From Variovorax sp. RA8 (GTDB lineage Bacteria; Pseudomonadota; Gammaproteobacteria; Burkholderiales; Burkholderiaceae_C): 64,000 nucleotides of DNA. Positions 15,898-25,872 of the stretch are shown in pieces; within the stretch, counting starts at the first letter, position 1; each line of letters begins with the position of its first letter. The stretch spans positions 620,001 through 684,000 of the forward strand of contig NZ_LR594662.1 in NCBI RefSeq assembly GCF_901827175.1. The letters run 5' to 3'. The position numbers and the translations under genes were made by a program. The notes below the pieces were generated by a model that did no database searches, was not told where the DNA came from, and saw nothing but the letters and a program-made list of their open reading frames with translations.

Positions 15898-17490
15898 TTG
15901 AGCGATGTCGGCGATGTGATCGATGTGAGCAATGCGAGCCTCGTGAGGAACGCCGTTCTTCTCGAGATGCGCGGCATCACCAAGACCTTCCCCGGCGTGA
16001 ACGCGCTGGACAAGGTCAACCTCGCCGTGCGCCCGGCCGAGATCCACGCGGTCGTGGGCGAGAACGGCGCCGGCAAGTCCACGCTGATGAAGGTGCTCAG
16101 CGGCGTCTACCCCTGCGACTCCTACAGCGGCGATATCCACTTCGACGGCCAGCCGCGCCGCTTCCGCGGCATCGCCGACAGCGAGGCACTCGGCATCATC
16201 ATCATCCACCAGGAGCTCGCGCTGGTGCCGCTGTTGTCGATCGCCGAGAACATCTTCCTCGGCAACGAGACCGCGCGGGGCGGCATCATCGACTGGAGCG
16301 AGGCCTGGCGCCGCACGCGCGAGCTGCTGGCCAAGGTGGGCCTGAACGAGCGGCCGACCACGCTGGTCTCGGACCTGGGCGTGGGCAAGCAGCAGCTGGT
16401 CGAGATCGCGAAGGCGCTGTCCAAGCGGGTGCGGCTGCTGATCCTCGACGAGCCGACCGCCAGCCTGAACGAGAGCGACAGCGAAGCGCTGCTGGCCCTG
16501 TTGCTGGAGCTCAAGGCGCAGGGCATTGCCTCGATCCTGATCTCGCACAAGCTTAACGAGATCGCCAAGGTGGCCGATGCAATCACCGTGCTGCGCGACG
16601 GCAGCACGGTCGAGACCATCGACTGCCGGCGCGAGCCGATCAGCGAGGACCGCATCATCCGGGGCATGGTCGGGCGCGACATGGCGCACCGCTATCCGCA
16701 GCGCACGCCGCGCGTCGGCGAGCGCATGTTCGAGGTGCGCGACTGGCGGGTGCACCACGCGCTGCACGCCGACCGCGAGCAGATCAAGGGCGTGAACCTG
16801 CACGTGTGCCGCGGCGAGATCGTCGGCATCGCGGGCCTGATGGGCGCCGGGCGCACCGAATTCGCGATGAGCGTGTTCGGCCGCTCCTACGGCCAGCGCA
16901 TCAGCGGCACGGTGCGCATGCACGGCGAGGAGGTCGACGTCGACACCGTCCGCAAGGCCATCGACCACGGCATCGCCTACGTGACCGAGGACCGCAAGGG
17001 CGCCGGCCTGGTGCTGGAGGAAGACATCCGCACCAACATCAGCCTCGCGAACCTCGAGGCCGTGTCGAGCGCCATGGTGATCGACGAAGGGCGCGAGTAC
17101 AAGGTGGCGAACGACTACCGCAAGGCGCTGCGCATCCGCAGCGCCGATGTCTACCAGCAGGTGGTGAACCTCTCGGGCGGCAACCAGCAGAAGGTGGTGC
17201 TGGGCAAGTGGCTCTTCGCCAAGCCGCAGCTGCTGATCCTCGACGAGCCGACGCGCGGCATCGACGTAGGCGCCAAGTACGAGATCTACAGCCTCATCGA
17301 CCAGCTCGCGAGCGAGGGCAAGGGCATCCTGATGATCTCCTCGGAAATGCCGGAGCTACTCGGGATGTGCGACCGGATCTATGTGATGAACGAAGGACGC
17401 TTCGTCGCCGAATATCCGGTGGCCGAGGCGTCGCAGGAGCGCATCATGCGCGCGATCGTGAACTCGGGAGGTGGCGTCCATGGCCAATGA
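15898..17490 (+). CDS. gguA: sugar ABC transporter ATP-binding protein GguA-like
   Basis: The 530-residue tandem ATPase of the CUT2 type has a first domain with [10 protein letters not shown] and [10 protein letters not shown], and a second domain with LSGGNQQK and [17 protein letters not shown], where the second Walker A is degenerate as is normal in this class. TTG 15898 follows AAGGAGG. It sits between chvE and its permease, as in the chvE-gguA-gguB operon of Agrobacterium. It energises uptake of ChvE-bound sugars at the inner membrane. The downstream permease start overlaps its last codons by 11 bp. Confidence 0.9.
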   Translation: MSDVGDVIDVSNASLVRNAVLLEMRGITKTFPGVNALDKVNLAVRPAEIHAVVGENGAGKSTLMKVLSGVYPCDSYSGDIHFDGQPRRFRGIADSEALGIIIIHQELALVPLLSIAENIFLGNETARGGIIDWSEAWRRTRELLAKVGLNERPTTLVSDLGVGKQQLVEIAKALSKRVRLLILDEPTASLNESDSEALLALLLELKAQGIASILISHKLNEIAKVADAITVLRDGSTVETIDCRREPISEDRIIRGMVGRDMAHRYPQRTPRVGERMFEVRDWRVHHALHADREQIKGVNLHVCRGEIVGIAGLMGAGRTEFAMSVFGRSYGQRISGTVRMHGEEVDVDTVRKAIDHGIAYVTEDRKGAGLVLEEDIRTNISLANLEAVSSAMVIDEGREYKVANDYRKALRIRSADVYQQVVNLSGGNQQKVVLGKWLFAKPQLLILDEPTRGIDVGAKYEIYSLIDQLASEGKGILMISSEMPELLGMCDRIYVMNEGRFVAEYPVAEASQERIMRAIVNSGGGVHGQ

Positions 17491-18697
17491 GGCACAGGCG
17501 GCGAAGGCCGCAACAGGCATGGAGGGCGTGGCCGGGAAGGCCGCCATGCACCCCGGTTTCCTGAAGAGCAACCTGCGCGAGTACGGCATGCTGATCTCGC
17601 TGGTCGCGATCATGGTGCTGTTCCAGGTGCTGACCGACGGCACCCTGCTGCAGCCGCTCAACCTCACCAACCTGGTGCTGCAGAACAGCTACATCGTCAT
17701 CATGGCGCTGGGCATGCTGCTGGTGATCGTCGCCGGCCACATCGACCTGTCGGTGGGCTCGGTGTGCGGCTTCGTCGGCGCGCTGGCCGCGGTGCTGATG
17801 GTGGAGTACGAGTGGCATTTCGTACCCACCTTCCTCGCCTGCCTGATCGCCGGCGGCGCGATCGGCGCCGCGCAAGGCTGGTTCGTGGCGTACTTCCGCA
17901 TCCCTTCCTTCATCGTCACGCTGGCGGGCATGCTGGTGTTCAAGGGGCTGACGCTGGCGCTGCTGGCGGGGCAGTCGGTCGGGCCCTTTCCGGTCGCCTT
18001 CCAGCGCCTGAGCTCGGGCTTCATTCCCGAGGCCCTGGCCACCGACGGCCTGCGCCTGACCTCGCTGCTTCTCGGCGCGCTGGCTGCAGTGGCGCTGGTG
18101 TTCTTCAAGCTGCGCGCACGCGCCCGGCTGGCGCGCCAAGGCATGGAGGCGGAGCCCTTCGCCTTCTTCCTGCTGAAGAACGCGCTGTTCGCGGCCATCA
18201 TCCTGTTCTTCAGCTGGCTGCTTGCCTCGTACAAGGGGCTGCCCAACGTGCTGATCGTGATGGCGGTGCTGATCGTGGCCTACGACTTCGTGACCACGCG
18301 GACCACCGTCGGGCGGCGCATCTATGCGCTGGGCGGCAACGAGAAGGCGGCGCGGCTCTCGGGCATCAAGACGCAGCGGCTGGCCTTCCTGGCCTTCGTC
18401 AACATGGGCGTGCTGGCCGCGCTGGCGGGGCTGGTGTTCGCGGCGCGCCTGAACACCGCCACACCCAAGGCCGGGCTGGGCTTCGAGCTGGACGTGATCG
18501 CGGCCTGCTTCATCGGCGGCGCATCGGCATCCGGCGGCGTGGGCAAGGTGATGGGCGCGGTGATCGGCGCCTTCGTGATGGGCGTGATGAACAACGGCAT
18601 GTCGATCCTCGGCATCGGCATCGACTACCAGCAGGTCATCAAGGGCCTGGTGCTGCTGGCGGCGGTGTTCGTCGACGTGTACAACAAGAACAAGTGA
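17480..18697 (+). CDS. gguB: sugar ABC transporter permease GguB-like
   Basis: The 405-residue membrane protein is of the BPD_transp_2 (RbsC/XylH) family, with a long first half and conserved [13 protein letters not shown] and [21 protein letters not shown] segments. About ten membrane spans are apparent. The length and the internal cytoplasmic insertion near residues 210-245 resemble XylH/GguB rather than the shorter RbsC. ATG 17480 is preferred over GTG 17471 because GGGAGG lies 7 nt before it. It overlaps the gguA stop by 11 bp, showing tight coupling. Confidence 0.9.
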   Translation: MANEAQAAKAATGMEGVAGKAAMHPGFLKSNLREYGMLISLVAIMVLFQVLTDGTLLQPLNLTNLVLQNSYIVIMALGMLLVIVAGHIDLSVGSVCGFVGALAAVLMVEYEWHFVPTFLACLIAGGAIGAAQGWFVAYFRIPSFIVTLAGMLVFKGLTLALLAGQSVGPFPVAFQRLSSGFIPEALATDGLRLTSLLLGALAAVALVFFKLRARARLARQGMEAEPFAFFLLKNALFAAIILFFSWLLASYKGLPNVLIVMAVLIVAYDFVTTRTTVGRRIYALGGNEKAARLSGIKTQRLAFLAFVNMGVLAALAGLVFAARLNTATPKAGLGFELDVIAACFIGGASASGGVGKVMGAVIGAFVMGVMNNGMSILGIGIDYQQVIKGLVLLAAVFVDVYNKNK

Positions 18698-18704
18698 GGC
18701 CGTG

Positions 18705-20225
18705 ATGAGCGCAGAGATGCAGCCGGTCCTGGAGCTCTCGGGCATCCACAAGCAGTTCGCCGGCGTCAGCGCGCTGCGCGACGTGCAGCTGCGGCTGTAT
18801 GCGGGCGAGATCCATGCGTTGATGGGCCAGAACGGCGCGGGCAAGTCCACGCTGATCAAGGTGCTCACCGGCGCGCTTCCCTCGGGCGGCGGCACCATGC
18901 GGCTGGACGGCCAGCCGATCCGGCCCGCCTCGCCGCTCGAGGCGCAGAAGCTGGGCATCAGCACCGTCTACCAGGAGGTCAATCTCTGTCCCAACCTCTC
19001 GGTGGCCGAGAACGTGTTCGCAGGCCGCTACCCGCGGCGCGGCGCGATCGAGGGCTTTCGCATCGACTGGTCGGCCGTGCATCGGCGTGCGCGCGAGCTG
19101 CTGGCCCGCATCGGGTTGGAGATCGACGTCGGGCGGCTGCTGTCGAGCTACCCGGTCGCTGTGCAGCAGATGGTCGCGATCGCACGCGCACTCGGCCTGT
19201 CCTCCAAGGTGCTGATCCTGGACGAGCCGACCTCCAGCCTGGACGAGGACGAGGTTCGCAAGCTTTTCGACGTGTTGCGCCGGCTGCGCGGCGAGGGCTT
19301 GTGCGTCGTGTTCGTCACTCACTTCCTGAACCAGGTGTACGAGGTGTCGGACCGCATCACCGTCCTGCGCAACGGCGCATGGGTGGGCGAATGGCGTGCG
19401 AGCGAGCTGGGGCCGCAGGCGCTGATTGCCGCGATGCTCGGGCGCGAGCTGGCCGCGCAGTCGGCGCGGGCGGCCGCGCTGCCCGTGGTCGCCGTCGACA
19501 CACCCGCGATGCTGGAAGCGCAGGGGCTTGGCCAGTCGGGGCTGCTGCAGCCGGTGGACCTGCGCATTCGCGCCGGCGAGATCGTCGGGCTCGCCGGCCT
19601 GCTGGGCGCCGGGCGAACGGAGCTGGCGCGCCTGCTCTTCGGCCTGGAGGCGCCCGATCGCGGGCAGCTTCGCATCGACGGCGAGGTGGTGCGCTTCGCC
19701 AGTCCGGCCGACGCGGTCCGCCGCGGCCTTGCGCTTTGCCCCGAGGAGCGCAAGACCGACGGCATCGTGGCCGAGCTGTCCGTGCGCGAGAACATCGCGC
19801 TGGCGCTGCAGGCGAGGATGGGCACGCGCCGCTTCCTCTCGCGCGCGGAGCAGACCGCGCTGGCCGAGCGCTACGTAGCCGCGCTCGACATCAAGACGGC
19901 GAGCGTGGAGACGCCGATCGGCCTGCTCTCCGGCGGCAACCAGCAGAAGGCCATGATCGCGCGCTGGCTCGCCACCGAGCCGCGGCTGCTGATCCTCGAC
20001 GAACCGACGCGCGGCATCGACGTCGGCGCCAAGCAGGAAATCATGGACCAGATCCTGCGGCTCGCGCAGGCCGGCATGGCGGTGCTCTTCATCTCGTCGG
20101 AGATGAGCGAGGTGGTGCGCGTGGCGCACCGCATCGTGGTGCTGCGGGACCGCCGGAAGGTGGGCGAGCTGCCGGCCGGCAGCAGTGAAGACGAAGTATG
20201 CGAACTGATCGCGGCCACATCATGA
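18705..20225 (+). CDS. ytfR: sugar ABC transporter ATP-binding protein YtfR-like
   Basis: The 506-residue tandem CUT2 ATPase has [16 protein letters not shown] in the first domain, LDEPTSSLDEDE, then [15 protein letters not shown] and [20 protein letters not shown] in the second. The sequence SPLEAQKLGISTVYQEVNLCPNLSVAENVFAGR is in YtfR style. It starts 7 bp after gguB and ends in an ATGA overlap with the first of two permeases. Two permeases plus one tandem ATPase is the YtfR-YtfT-YjfF plan, so this ATPase is assigned to the YtfQ binding protein upstream rather than to ChvE. Confidence 0.9.
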   Translation: MSAEMQPVLELSGIHKQFAGVSALRDVQLRLYAGEIHALMGQNGAGKSTLIKVLTGALPSGGGTMRLDGQPIRPASPLEAQKLGISTVYQEVNLCPNLSVAENVFAGRYPRRGAIEGFRIDWSAVHRRARELLARIGLEIDVGRLLSSYPVAVQQMVAIARALGLSSKVLILDEPTSSLDEDEVRKLFDVLRRLRGEGLCVVFVTHFLNQVYEVSDRITVLRNGAWVGEWRASELGPQALIAAMLGRELAAQSARAAALPVVAVDTPAMLEAQGLGQSGLLQPVDLRIRAGEIVGLAGLLGAGRTELARLLFGLEAPDRGQLRIDGEVVRFASPADAVRRGLALCPEERKTDGIVAELSVRENIALALQARMGTRRFLSRAEQTALAERYVAALDIKTASVETPIGLLSGGNQQKAMIARWLATEPRLLILDEPTRGIDVGAKQEIMDQILRLAQAGMAVLFISSEMSEVVRVAHRIVVLRDRRKVGELPAGSSEDEVCELIAATS

Positions 20226-21274
20226 GCACCGCTCCCTCCTCCGGCTTTGTCGCCACCGCCTTGCGCCACCGGCTTGCCTGGCCGCTGCTCGCGCTGGTGC
20301 TGCTGCTCGCCCTCAACGCGGCATTCAACCCCGGCTTCCTGCATCTCGAGTGGCGCGACGGGCATCTCTACGGCAGCCTGATCGACATCCTGAACCGCGC
20401 GGCGCCGCTGGTGCTCGTCTCGCTGGGCATGACGCTGGTGATCGCGACGCGCGGCATCGACATCTCGGTGGGCGCGGTGGTCGCCATCGCGGCGGCGCTC
20501 GCGGCCTGGATGATCGGCGGCTCGGTCTCGGGCAACGTCAGCCGCTTCCCGATGCCGGTGGCCATCGCCTCGGCCATCGGCGTTGCCCTGGTCTGCGGGC
20601 TGTGGAACGGCCTGCTGGTCGCACGCGTGGGCATGCAGCCCATCATCGCCACGTTGATCCTGATGGTGGCGGGCCGCGGCATCGCGCAGCTCATCACCGG
20701 CGGGCAGATCATCACCATCTACTACCAGCCCTTCTTCTTCCTGGGCAGTGGCTACCTGCTGGGCCTGCCGTTCGCGCTCTTCGTCGTGGCGCTCGTCTTC
20801 ATCGCGCTCTACCTTGCGCTCACGCGCACCGCGCTTGGACTGTTCATCCAGGCGGTGGGCATCAACCCGACGGCGGCACGCGTGGCCGGCGTGCAGGCGC
20901 GCCGGCTGGTGGTGGGCGCCTACGCTTTCTGCGGCGCCTGCGCCGGCGTGGCGGGGCTGCTGATCAGCTCGAACGTGAAGAGCGCGGACGGCAACAACGC
21001 CGGCCAGCTGCTCGAGCTCGACGCCATCCTGGCCGTCACGCTCGGCGGTACCGCGCTCACCGGCGGGCGCTTCAGCCTGGTGGGCAGCGTGATCGGCGCG
21101 CTCATCATCCAGACATTGACCTACGCCATCTACTCGCTGGGCGTGCCGCCCGAGATCAACCTGGTGGTGAAGGCGGTGGTGGTGTTCGCGGTGATGCTGC
21201 TGCAGTCTCCGGAGTTCCGTGCCGCCGTCGGCAGCCTGGCGCGGCGGCCGTCACTCGAAGGAGCGGATCGATGA
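20222..21274 (+). CDS. ytfT: sugar ABC transporter permease YtfT-like
   Basis: The 350-residue BPD_transp_2 permease has TRGIDISVGAVVAIAAALAA as the conserved helix, GGQIITIYYQPFFFLG and GGTALTGGRFSL. It matches the YtfT partner of galactofuranose importers. Start and stop both overlap neighbours in ATGA (20222-20225 with ytfR, 21271-21274 with yjfF), so the three are translationally coupled. About eight to ten membrane spans. Confidence 0.88.
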   Translation: MSTAPSSGFVATALRHRLAWPLLALVLLLALNAAFNPGFLHLEWRDGHLYGSLIDILNRAAPLVLVSLGMTLVIATRGIDISVGAVVAIAAALAAWMIGGSVSGNVSRFPMPVAIASAIGVALVCGLWNGLLVARVGMQPIIATLILMVAGRGIAQLITGGQIITIYYQPFFFLGSGYLLGLPFALFVVALVFIALYLALTRTALGLFIQAVGINPTAARVAGVQARRLVVGAYAFCGACAGVAGLLISSNVKSADGNNAGQLLELDAILAVTLGGTALTGGRFSLVGSVIGALIIQTLTYAIYSLGVPPEINLVVKAVVVFAVMLLQSPEFRAAVGSLARRPSLEGADR

Positions 21275-22299
21275 GCGCGGTGATGCAGGAGCAGGAGACG
21301 GCCGCGCTAGGCGCCGCGACCGGCACGGCGCGGCGCCCGCGCTTCAACCCCAAGTACCTGCCGCTGGCTGCCACCATCTCGCTCTTCGTCGCGATGGCTG
21401 CACTCGGCTCGGTGCTCTACGACAGCTTCTTCTCGGCGCAGGTCTTCCTCAACCTGCTGATCGACAACGCTTTCCTGATCGTGGTGGCGGTCGGCATGAG
21501 CTTCGTGATCCTGTCGGGCGGCATCGACCTGTCAGTGGGCTCGGTGATCGCGCTCACCACCATGGTCTCGGCCTCGCTGGTGGAGAAGCATGGGTGGAAC
21601 CCCGCGGCCGTCATCCCGCTGGTGCTGCTGATGGGGACGGCCTTCGGCGGGGTGATGGGCGTGCTGATCGAGCGCTTCCGGCTGCAGCCCTTCATCGTCA
21701 CCCTCGCGGGCATGTTCCTGGCGCGCGGGCTCTGCTACCTGATCAGCATCGATTCGATCAGCATCACCAACGAGTTCTACGCATCGGTCTCGCAGCTGCG
21801 CATCCCGGTGGGCTTCGGGGCCTCGCTGTCGGTCAGCGCCGTGATCGCCCTCGCCGTGCTGGTGCTCGCCGTCTTCGTCGCGCACTGGACGCCTTTCGGC
21901 CGCACCGTCTACGCGATCGGCGGGAGCGAGCACTCGGCCATGCTGATGGGCTTGCCGGTGCGCTCGACGCTCGTGGGCGTGTATGCGCTCTCGGGCTTCT
22001 GCTCGGCGCTGGCGGGCGTGATCTTCACCTTCTACATGCTCTCGGGCTACGGCCTGCACGCGATGGGGCTGGAGCTCGACGCGATCGCGGCCGTGGTGAT
22101 CGGCGGCACGCTGCTGACCGGCGGCGTGGGCTATGTGGCCGGCACGCTGTTCGGCGTGCTCACCCTCGGAATCATCCAGACACTGATCGCCTTCGACGGC
22201 ACGCTGAGCTCCTGGTGGACGCGCATCGTCGTGGGCGCCTTGCTCTTCTTCTTCTGCCTGCTGCAGCGCTTCTTCACCGCGCGCGCGCCGCGGCGCTGA
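21271..22299 (+). CDS. yjfF: sugar ABC transporter permease YjfF-like
   Basis: The 342-residue permease is of the same family as the preceding gene but clearly different in sequence: [34 protein letters not shown] and GLELDAIAAVVIGGTLLTGGVG. The heteromeric YtfT/YjfF pair is characteristic of the galactofuranose-type importers. AAGGAG lies 7 nt before ATG 21271. The sugar-acid dehydratase follows after 35 bp, tying transport to catabolism. Confidence 0.88.
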   Translation: MSAVMQEQETAALGAATGTARRPRFNPKYLPLAATISLFVAMAALGSVLYDSFFSAQVFLNLLIDNAFLIVVAVGMSFVILSGGIDLSVGSVIALTTMVSASLVEKHGWNPAAVIPLVLLMGTAFGGVMGVLIERFRLQPFIVTLAGMFLARGLCYLISIDSISITNEFYASVSQLRIPVGFGASLSVSAVIALAVLVLAVFVAHWTPFGRTVYAIGGSEHSAMLMGLPVRSTLVGVYALSGFCSALAGVIFTFYMLSGYGLHAMGLELDAIAAVVIGGTLLTGGVGYVAGTLFGVLTLGIIQTLIAFDGTLSSWWTRIVVGALLFFFCLLQRFFTARAPRR

Positions 22300-22334
22300 G
22301 TCCTCCAAACACTGTTCCCGAGAAAGCCCGCCTC

Positions 22335-24083
22335 ATGCCGGATGCCCCCAAGAAACTACGTTCCGCCCAATGGTTCGGCCCGGCCGACAAGAATGGCTTC
22401 ATGTACCGCAGCTGGATGAAGAACCAGGGCATCCCCGACCACGAGTTCGACGGCCGCCCGATCGTGGGCATCTGCAACACCTGGTCGGAGCTCACGCCAT
22501 GCAATGCGCACTTCCGCAAGATCGCCGAGCATGTGAAGCGCGGCATCTCGGAGGCCGGCGGCTTTCCGGTGGAGTTCCCGGTGTTCTCCAACGGCGAGTC
22601 GAACCTGCGGCCGACCGCGATGTTCACGCGCAACCTCGCGAGCATGGACGTGGAGGAGGCGATCCGCGGCAACCCGATCGATGCGGTGGTGCTGCTCACC
22701 GGCTGCGACAAGACCACCCCTGCGCTGCTGATGGGCGCGGCAAGCTGCGACGTCCCCGCCATCGTGGTGACCGGTGGGCCGATGCTCAACGGCAAGCTCG
22801 AGGGGCGCAACATCGGCTCGGGGACGGCGGTGTGGCAGCTGCACGAGTCGTTCAAGGCGGGCGAGATCGACCTGCACCACTTCCTCGCGGCCGAAGGCGG
22901 CATGTCGCGTTCAGCCGGCACCTGCAACACCATGGGAACAGCCTCGACCATGGCCTGCATGGCGGAGGCGCTCGGTACCTCGCTGCCGCACAACGCGGCG
23001 ATCCCGGCGGTCGACGCGCGCCGCTACGTGCTGGCGCAGATGTCGGGCGCGCGCGCGGTCGCGATGGCACGCGAGGGCTTGACGCTGTCGAAGATCCTCA
23101 CGCGCGAGGCGTTCGAGAACGCCATCCGCGTGAATGCGGCGATCGGCGGCTCGACCAACGCGGTGATCCATCTGAAGGCCATCGCCGGGCGCATCGGCGT
23201 CGACCTGGCGCTGGAAGACTGGACCCGCATCGGCCGCGGTACGCCTACCATCGTCGACCTGATGCCCTCGGGTCGCTTCCTCATGGAGGAGTTCTATTAC
23301 GCGGGCGGTCTTCCCGCCGTGTTGCGCCGGCTGGGCGAGGCGGGGCTGCTGCCGCATCCCGGCGCGCTCACCGTCAACGGCCGCACGCTGTGGGACAACG
23401 TGCGTGAAGCGCCCAGCTACGACGACGAGGTGATCCGCCCGCTGGACCGGCCGCTGATGGACGATGGCAGCATCCGCATCCTGCGCGGCAACCTGTCGCC
23501 GCGCGGCGCGGTGCTCAAGCCTTCGGCTGCCACGCCCGAGCTGCTCCAGCACCGTGGCCGCGCGGTAGTGTTCGAGGACTTCGACCACTACAAGCGCCGA
23601 ATCGTCGACGAATCGCTGGAGGTCGACGCGAGCTCGGTGCTGGTGCTGAAGAACTGCGGCCCGCGCGGCTATCCCGGCATGGCCGAGGTCGGCAACATGG
23701 GCCTGCCGCCGAAGCTCCTGCGCCAGGGCGTCAAGGACATGGTGCGCATCTCCGACGCGCGCATGAGCGGCACGGCCTACGGCACGGTGGTGCTGCACGT
23801 CGCGCCCGAGGCGGCCGCCGGCGGCCCGCTGGCGGCGGTGCGCGACGGCGACTGGATCGAGCTGGACTGCGAAGGGGGCCGCCTGCACCTGGACATCAGC
23901 AACGAGGAACTGGCCGCCCGCCTGGCTGCACTGGCCGCGCCCGCCGAGGAACTGCCCGCAGCAAAGGCACGGGGCGGCTACCGGCGCCTGTACATCGACC
24001 ATGTGCTGCAAGCCGACGAGGGCTGCGACTTCGACTTCCTGGTGGGCTGCCGCGGTGCCGAGGTGCCGCGCCATTCCCATTGA
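22335..24083 (+). CDS. IlvD/Edd-family sugar-acid dehydratase, probable L-arabonate dehydratase
   Basis: The 582-residue protein has the Fe-S cluster cysteines of the family: Cys56 in ELTPCNAHF, Cys124 in TGCDKTTP and Cys197 in SAGTCNTMG. These are near the ligand positions of the characterised L-arabinonate dehydratase of Rhizobium leguminosarum. GGPMLNGKLEGRNIGSGT and the late PRGYPGMAEVGNMG and RMSGTAYG loops are also conserved. It removes water from a pentonate to give 2-keto-3-deoxypentonate. D-xylonate or other aldonates remain possible substrates, but the DHDPS-type enzyme next door favours the L-arabinose route. Confidence 0.88.
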   Translation: MPDAPKKLRSAQWFGPADKNGFMYRSWMKNQGIPDHEFDGRPIVGICNTWSELTPCNAHFRKIAEHVKRGISEAGGFPVEFPVFSNGESNLRPTAMFTRNLASMDVEEAIRGNPIDAVVLLTGCDKTTPALLMGAASCDVPAIVVTGGPMLNGKLEGRNIGSGTAVWQLHESFKAGEIDLHHFLAAEGGMSRSAGTCNTMGTASTMACMAEALGTSLPHNAAIPAVDARRYVLAQMSGARAVAMAREGLTLSKILTREAFENAIRVNAAIGGSTNAVIHLKAIAGRIGVDLALEDWTRIGRGTPTIVDLMPSGRFLMEEFYYAGGLPAVLRRLGEAGLLPHPGALTVNGRTLWDNVREAPSYDDEVIRPLDRPLMDDGSIRILRGNLSPRGAVLKPSAATPELLQHRGRAVVFEDFDHYKRRIVDESLEVDASSVLVLKNCGPRGYPGMAEVGNMGLPPKLLRQGVKDMVRISDARMSGTAYGTVVLHVAPEAAAGGPLAAVRDGDWIELDCEGGRLHLDISNEELAARLAALAAPAEELPAAKARGGYRRLYIDHVLQADEGCDFDFLVGCRGAEVPRHSH

Positions 24084-24126
24084 TGCCACTGATCCCACTG
24101 ATCCGCACTTTCTCCGTGGAGCCTGC

Positions 24127-25053
24127 ATGACCCTGGACAACCCCCGCCATCGAGGCATCTATCCCGTCGCGCCCACCACCTTCACCGAATCGGGCGAGCT
24201 CGACCTCGACAGCCAGAAGCGCTGCATCGATTTCATGATCGACGCCGGCTCGGACGGTATCTGCATCCTGGCGAACTTCTCCGAGCAGTTCCTGCTGTCG
24301 GACGAAGAACGCGAGGTGCTGACGCGCACCGTGCTCGCGCATGTCGCGGGCCGCGTGCCGGTGATCGTCACCACCACGCACACCAGCACCCGCGTCTGCG
24401 CCGAGCGCAGCCGCCGCGCGCAGGACCTGGGGGCCGCCATGGTGATGGTGATGCCGCCGTACCACGGCGCCACCTTCCGCTGCATCGAGCCGCAGATCCA
24501 CGCGTTCTATGCGCGCCTGTCGGACGCCATCGACATCCCCATCATGATCCAGGACGCGCCGGCCAGCGGCACGCCGCTGTCCGCGTCGTTCCTCGCGCGC
24601 CTGGCCATGGAGATCGAGCACGTGGCCTACTTCAAGATCGAGACCGCGGGCGCCGCATCGAAGCTGCGGGAGCTGATCCGCCTGGGCGGCGAGGCGATCG
24701 AAGGGCCGTGGGACGGTGAAGAGGCGATCACGCTGCTGCCCGACCTGGACGCCGGCGCCACCGGGTCGATGACGGGCGGCGGCTATCCGGACGGCATACG
24801 GCCCATCATCGAGGCGCATCGCAACGGCGATCGCGAGCGGGCCTATGCGCTCTACGAGCGTTGGCTGCCGCTGATCAACTACGAGAACCGGCAGGCCGGC
24901 TTCCTGGCCGCCAAGGCGCTGATGAAGGAGGGTGGGGTGATCGCCTGCGAGGCGCCGCGCCACCCGTGGCCGGCGCTGCATCCGGAGACGCGCAAGGGGC
25001 TGATCGAGACGGCCAGGCGGCTCGATCCGATGGTGCTGCGCTGGGGTCGTTGA
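24127..25053 (+). CDS. DHDPS-family 2-keto-3-deoxy-pentonate dehydratase
   Basis: The 308-residue TIM-barrel lyase has Schiff-base Lys170 in VAYFKIET. The usual DHDPS tyrosine region reads IMIQDAP, a form seen in L-2-keto-3-deoxyarabonate dehydratases, and a GATGSMTGGGYPDG loop follows. The likely reaction is dehydration of the keto-deoxy acid to 2-oxoglutarate semialdehyde, which the aldehyde dehydrogenase at 12250 then oxidises. TGGAG precedes ATG 24127. It follows the IlvD-type gene by 43 bp, the same order as in known non-phosphorylative arabinose clusters. An aldolase is the less likely alternative. Confidence 0.87.
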   Translation: MTLDNPRHRGIYPVAPTTFTESGELDLDSQKRCIDFMIDAGSDGICILANFSEQFLLSDEEREVLTRTVLAHVAGRVPVIVTTTHTSTRVCAERSRRAQDLGAAMVMVMPPYHGATFRCIEPQIHAFYARLSDAIDIPIMIQDAPASGTPLSASFLARLAMEIEHVAYFKIETAGAASKLRELIRLGGEAIEGPWDGEEAITLLPDLDAGATGSMTGGGYPDGIRPIIEAHRNGDRERAYALYERWLPLINYENRQAGFLAAKALMKEGGVIACEAPRHPWPALHPETRKGLIETARRLDPMVLRWGR

Positions 25054-25096
25054 CGGGAGAGCTTGGCGCGATAGCATGCGCGCGAAAGGACTCGGC

Positions 25097-25825
25097 GTGA
25101 CCTACCAGCTCCACTACTGGCCCACCATCCAGGGCCGCGGCGAATTCGTGCGGCTCGCACTCGAGGCGGCCGGTGCCGACTATGTCGACGTGGCGCGCGA
25201 GCCGGCGGGCCGGGGCGGGGGCGAGGCGGCGCTGGGGCGGCGGCTGAGCGATCCGGGCAATCCGCGCGCTTCCTTCGCGCCGCCCTTTTTGGTCGACGGC
25301 GACATCGTGGTCGGCCAGACCGCGGCGATCCTGCTGTACCTGGGCCCGCGCCTGGGCCTGGCAGGCGTCGGCGAGCGCGATGCGCTCTGGACGCACCAGT
25401 TGCAGCTCACCATCGCCGATGTGGTGGCGGAGGCCCACGACACGCACCACCCGATCTCCAGCGGCGCCTACTACGAGGAGCAGCGCGAGGCGGCGCAGGC
25501 GCGCGCCAAGTGCTTCCGCGAGGAGCGCATCCCGAAGTTCCTGGACTGGTTCGAGCGCGTGCTGCAGCGCAACCCGGCGGGCGACCTGCACCTCGTGGGC
25601 GACAGCCTGACCTATGCCGACCTCTCGCTGTTCCAGCTGGTGGCGGGACTGCGCTATGCCTTCCCGAAGGCGACGGCACGTGCGCTGGCCCGCACCCCTG
25701 CCGTGGTCAAGCTGCATGCCAACATCGCGCGCCGGCAGCGCGTGCACGAGTACCTGCAGAGCCCGCGGCGCATTCCGTTCAACGAGGAAGGCATCTTCAG
25801 GCACTACCCCGAGCTCGACGGCTGA
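25097..25825 (+). CDS. glutathione S-transferase
   Basis: The 242-residue protein has an N-terminal thioredoxin-like domain (YQLHYWPTIQGRGEFVRLALEAAG, then PPFLVDGDIVVGQTAAILLYLG) and an all-helical C-terminal domain with LTYADLSLFQLV, the N-capping and Asp motif of GST folds. I take GTG 25097 because AAAGGA lies 8 nt upstream; ATG 25076 would add seven residues but lacks a site. It lies 43 bp after the keto-acid dehydratase at the end of the sugar run, but its function is probably unrelated to sugar breakdown. The substrate is not evident. Confidence 0.85.
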   Translation: MTYQLHYWPTIQGRGEFVRLALEAAGADYVDVAREPAGRGGGEAALGRRLSDPGNPRASFAPPFLVDGDIVVGQTAAILLYLGPRLGLAGVGERDALWTHQLQLTIADVVAEAHDTHHPISSGAYYEEQREAAQARAKCFREERIPKFLDWFERVLQRNPAGDLHLVGDSLTYADLSLFQLVAGLRYAFPKATARALARTPAVVKLHANIARRQRVHEYLQSPRRIPFNEEGIFRHYPELDG

Positions 25826-25840
25826 TCGACCTCGGGGCCG

Positions 25841-25872
25841 CTGAAGGCAGGCACCCGGATGCCCGCTTTCAG
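25841..25872. terminator. hairpin between convergent GST and rsmI genes
   Basis: CTGAA..GC..GGCA at 25841-25853 pairs with TGCC..GC..TTCAG at 25859-25872, with two small internal mismatches. It spans the rsmI stop codon at 25869-25871. Without a strong U-run on either side it is at best a bidirectional structure that limits read-through between the convergent genes. Confidence 0.5.
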
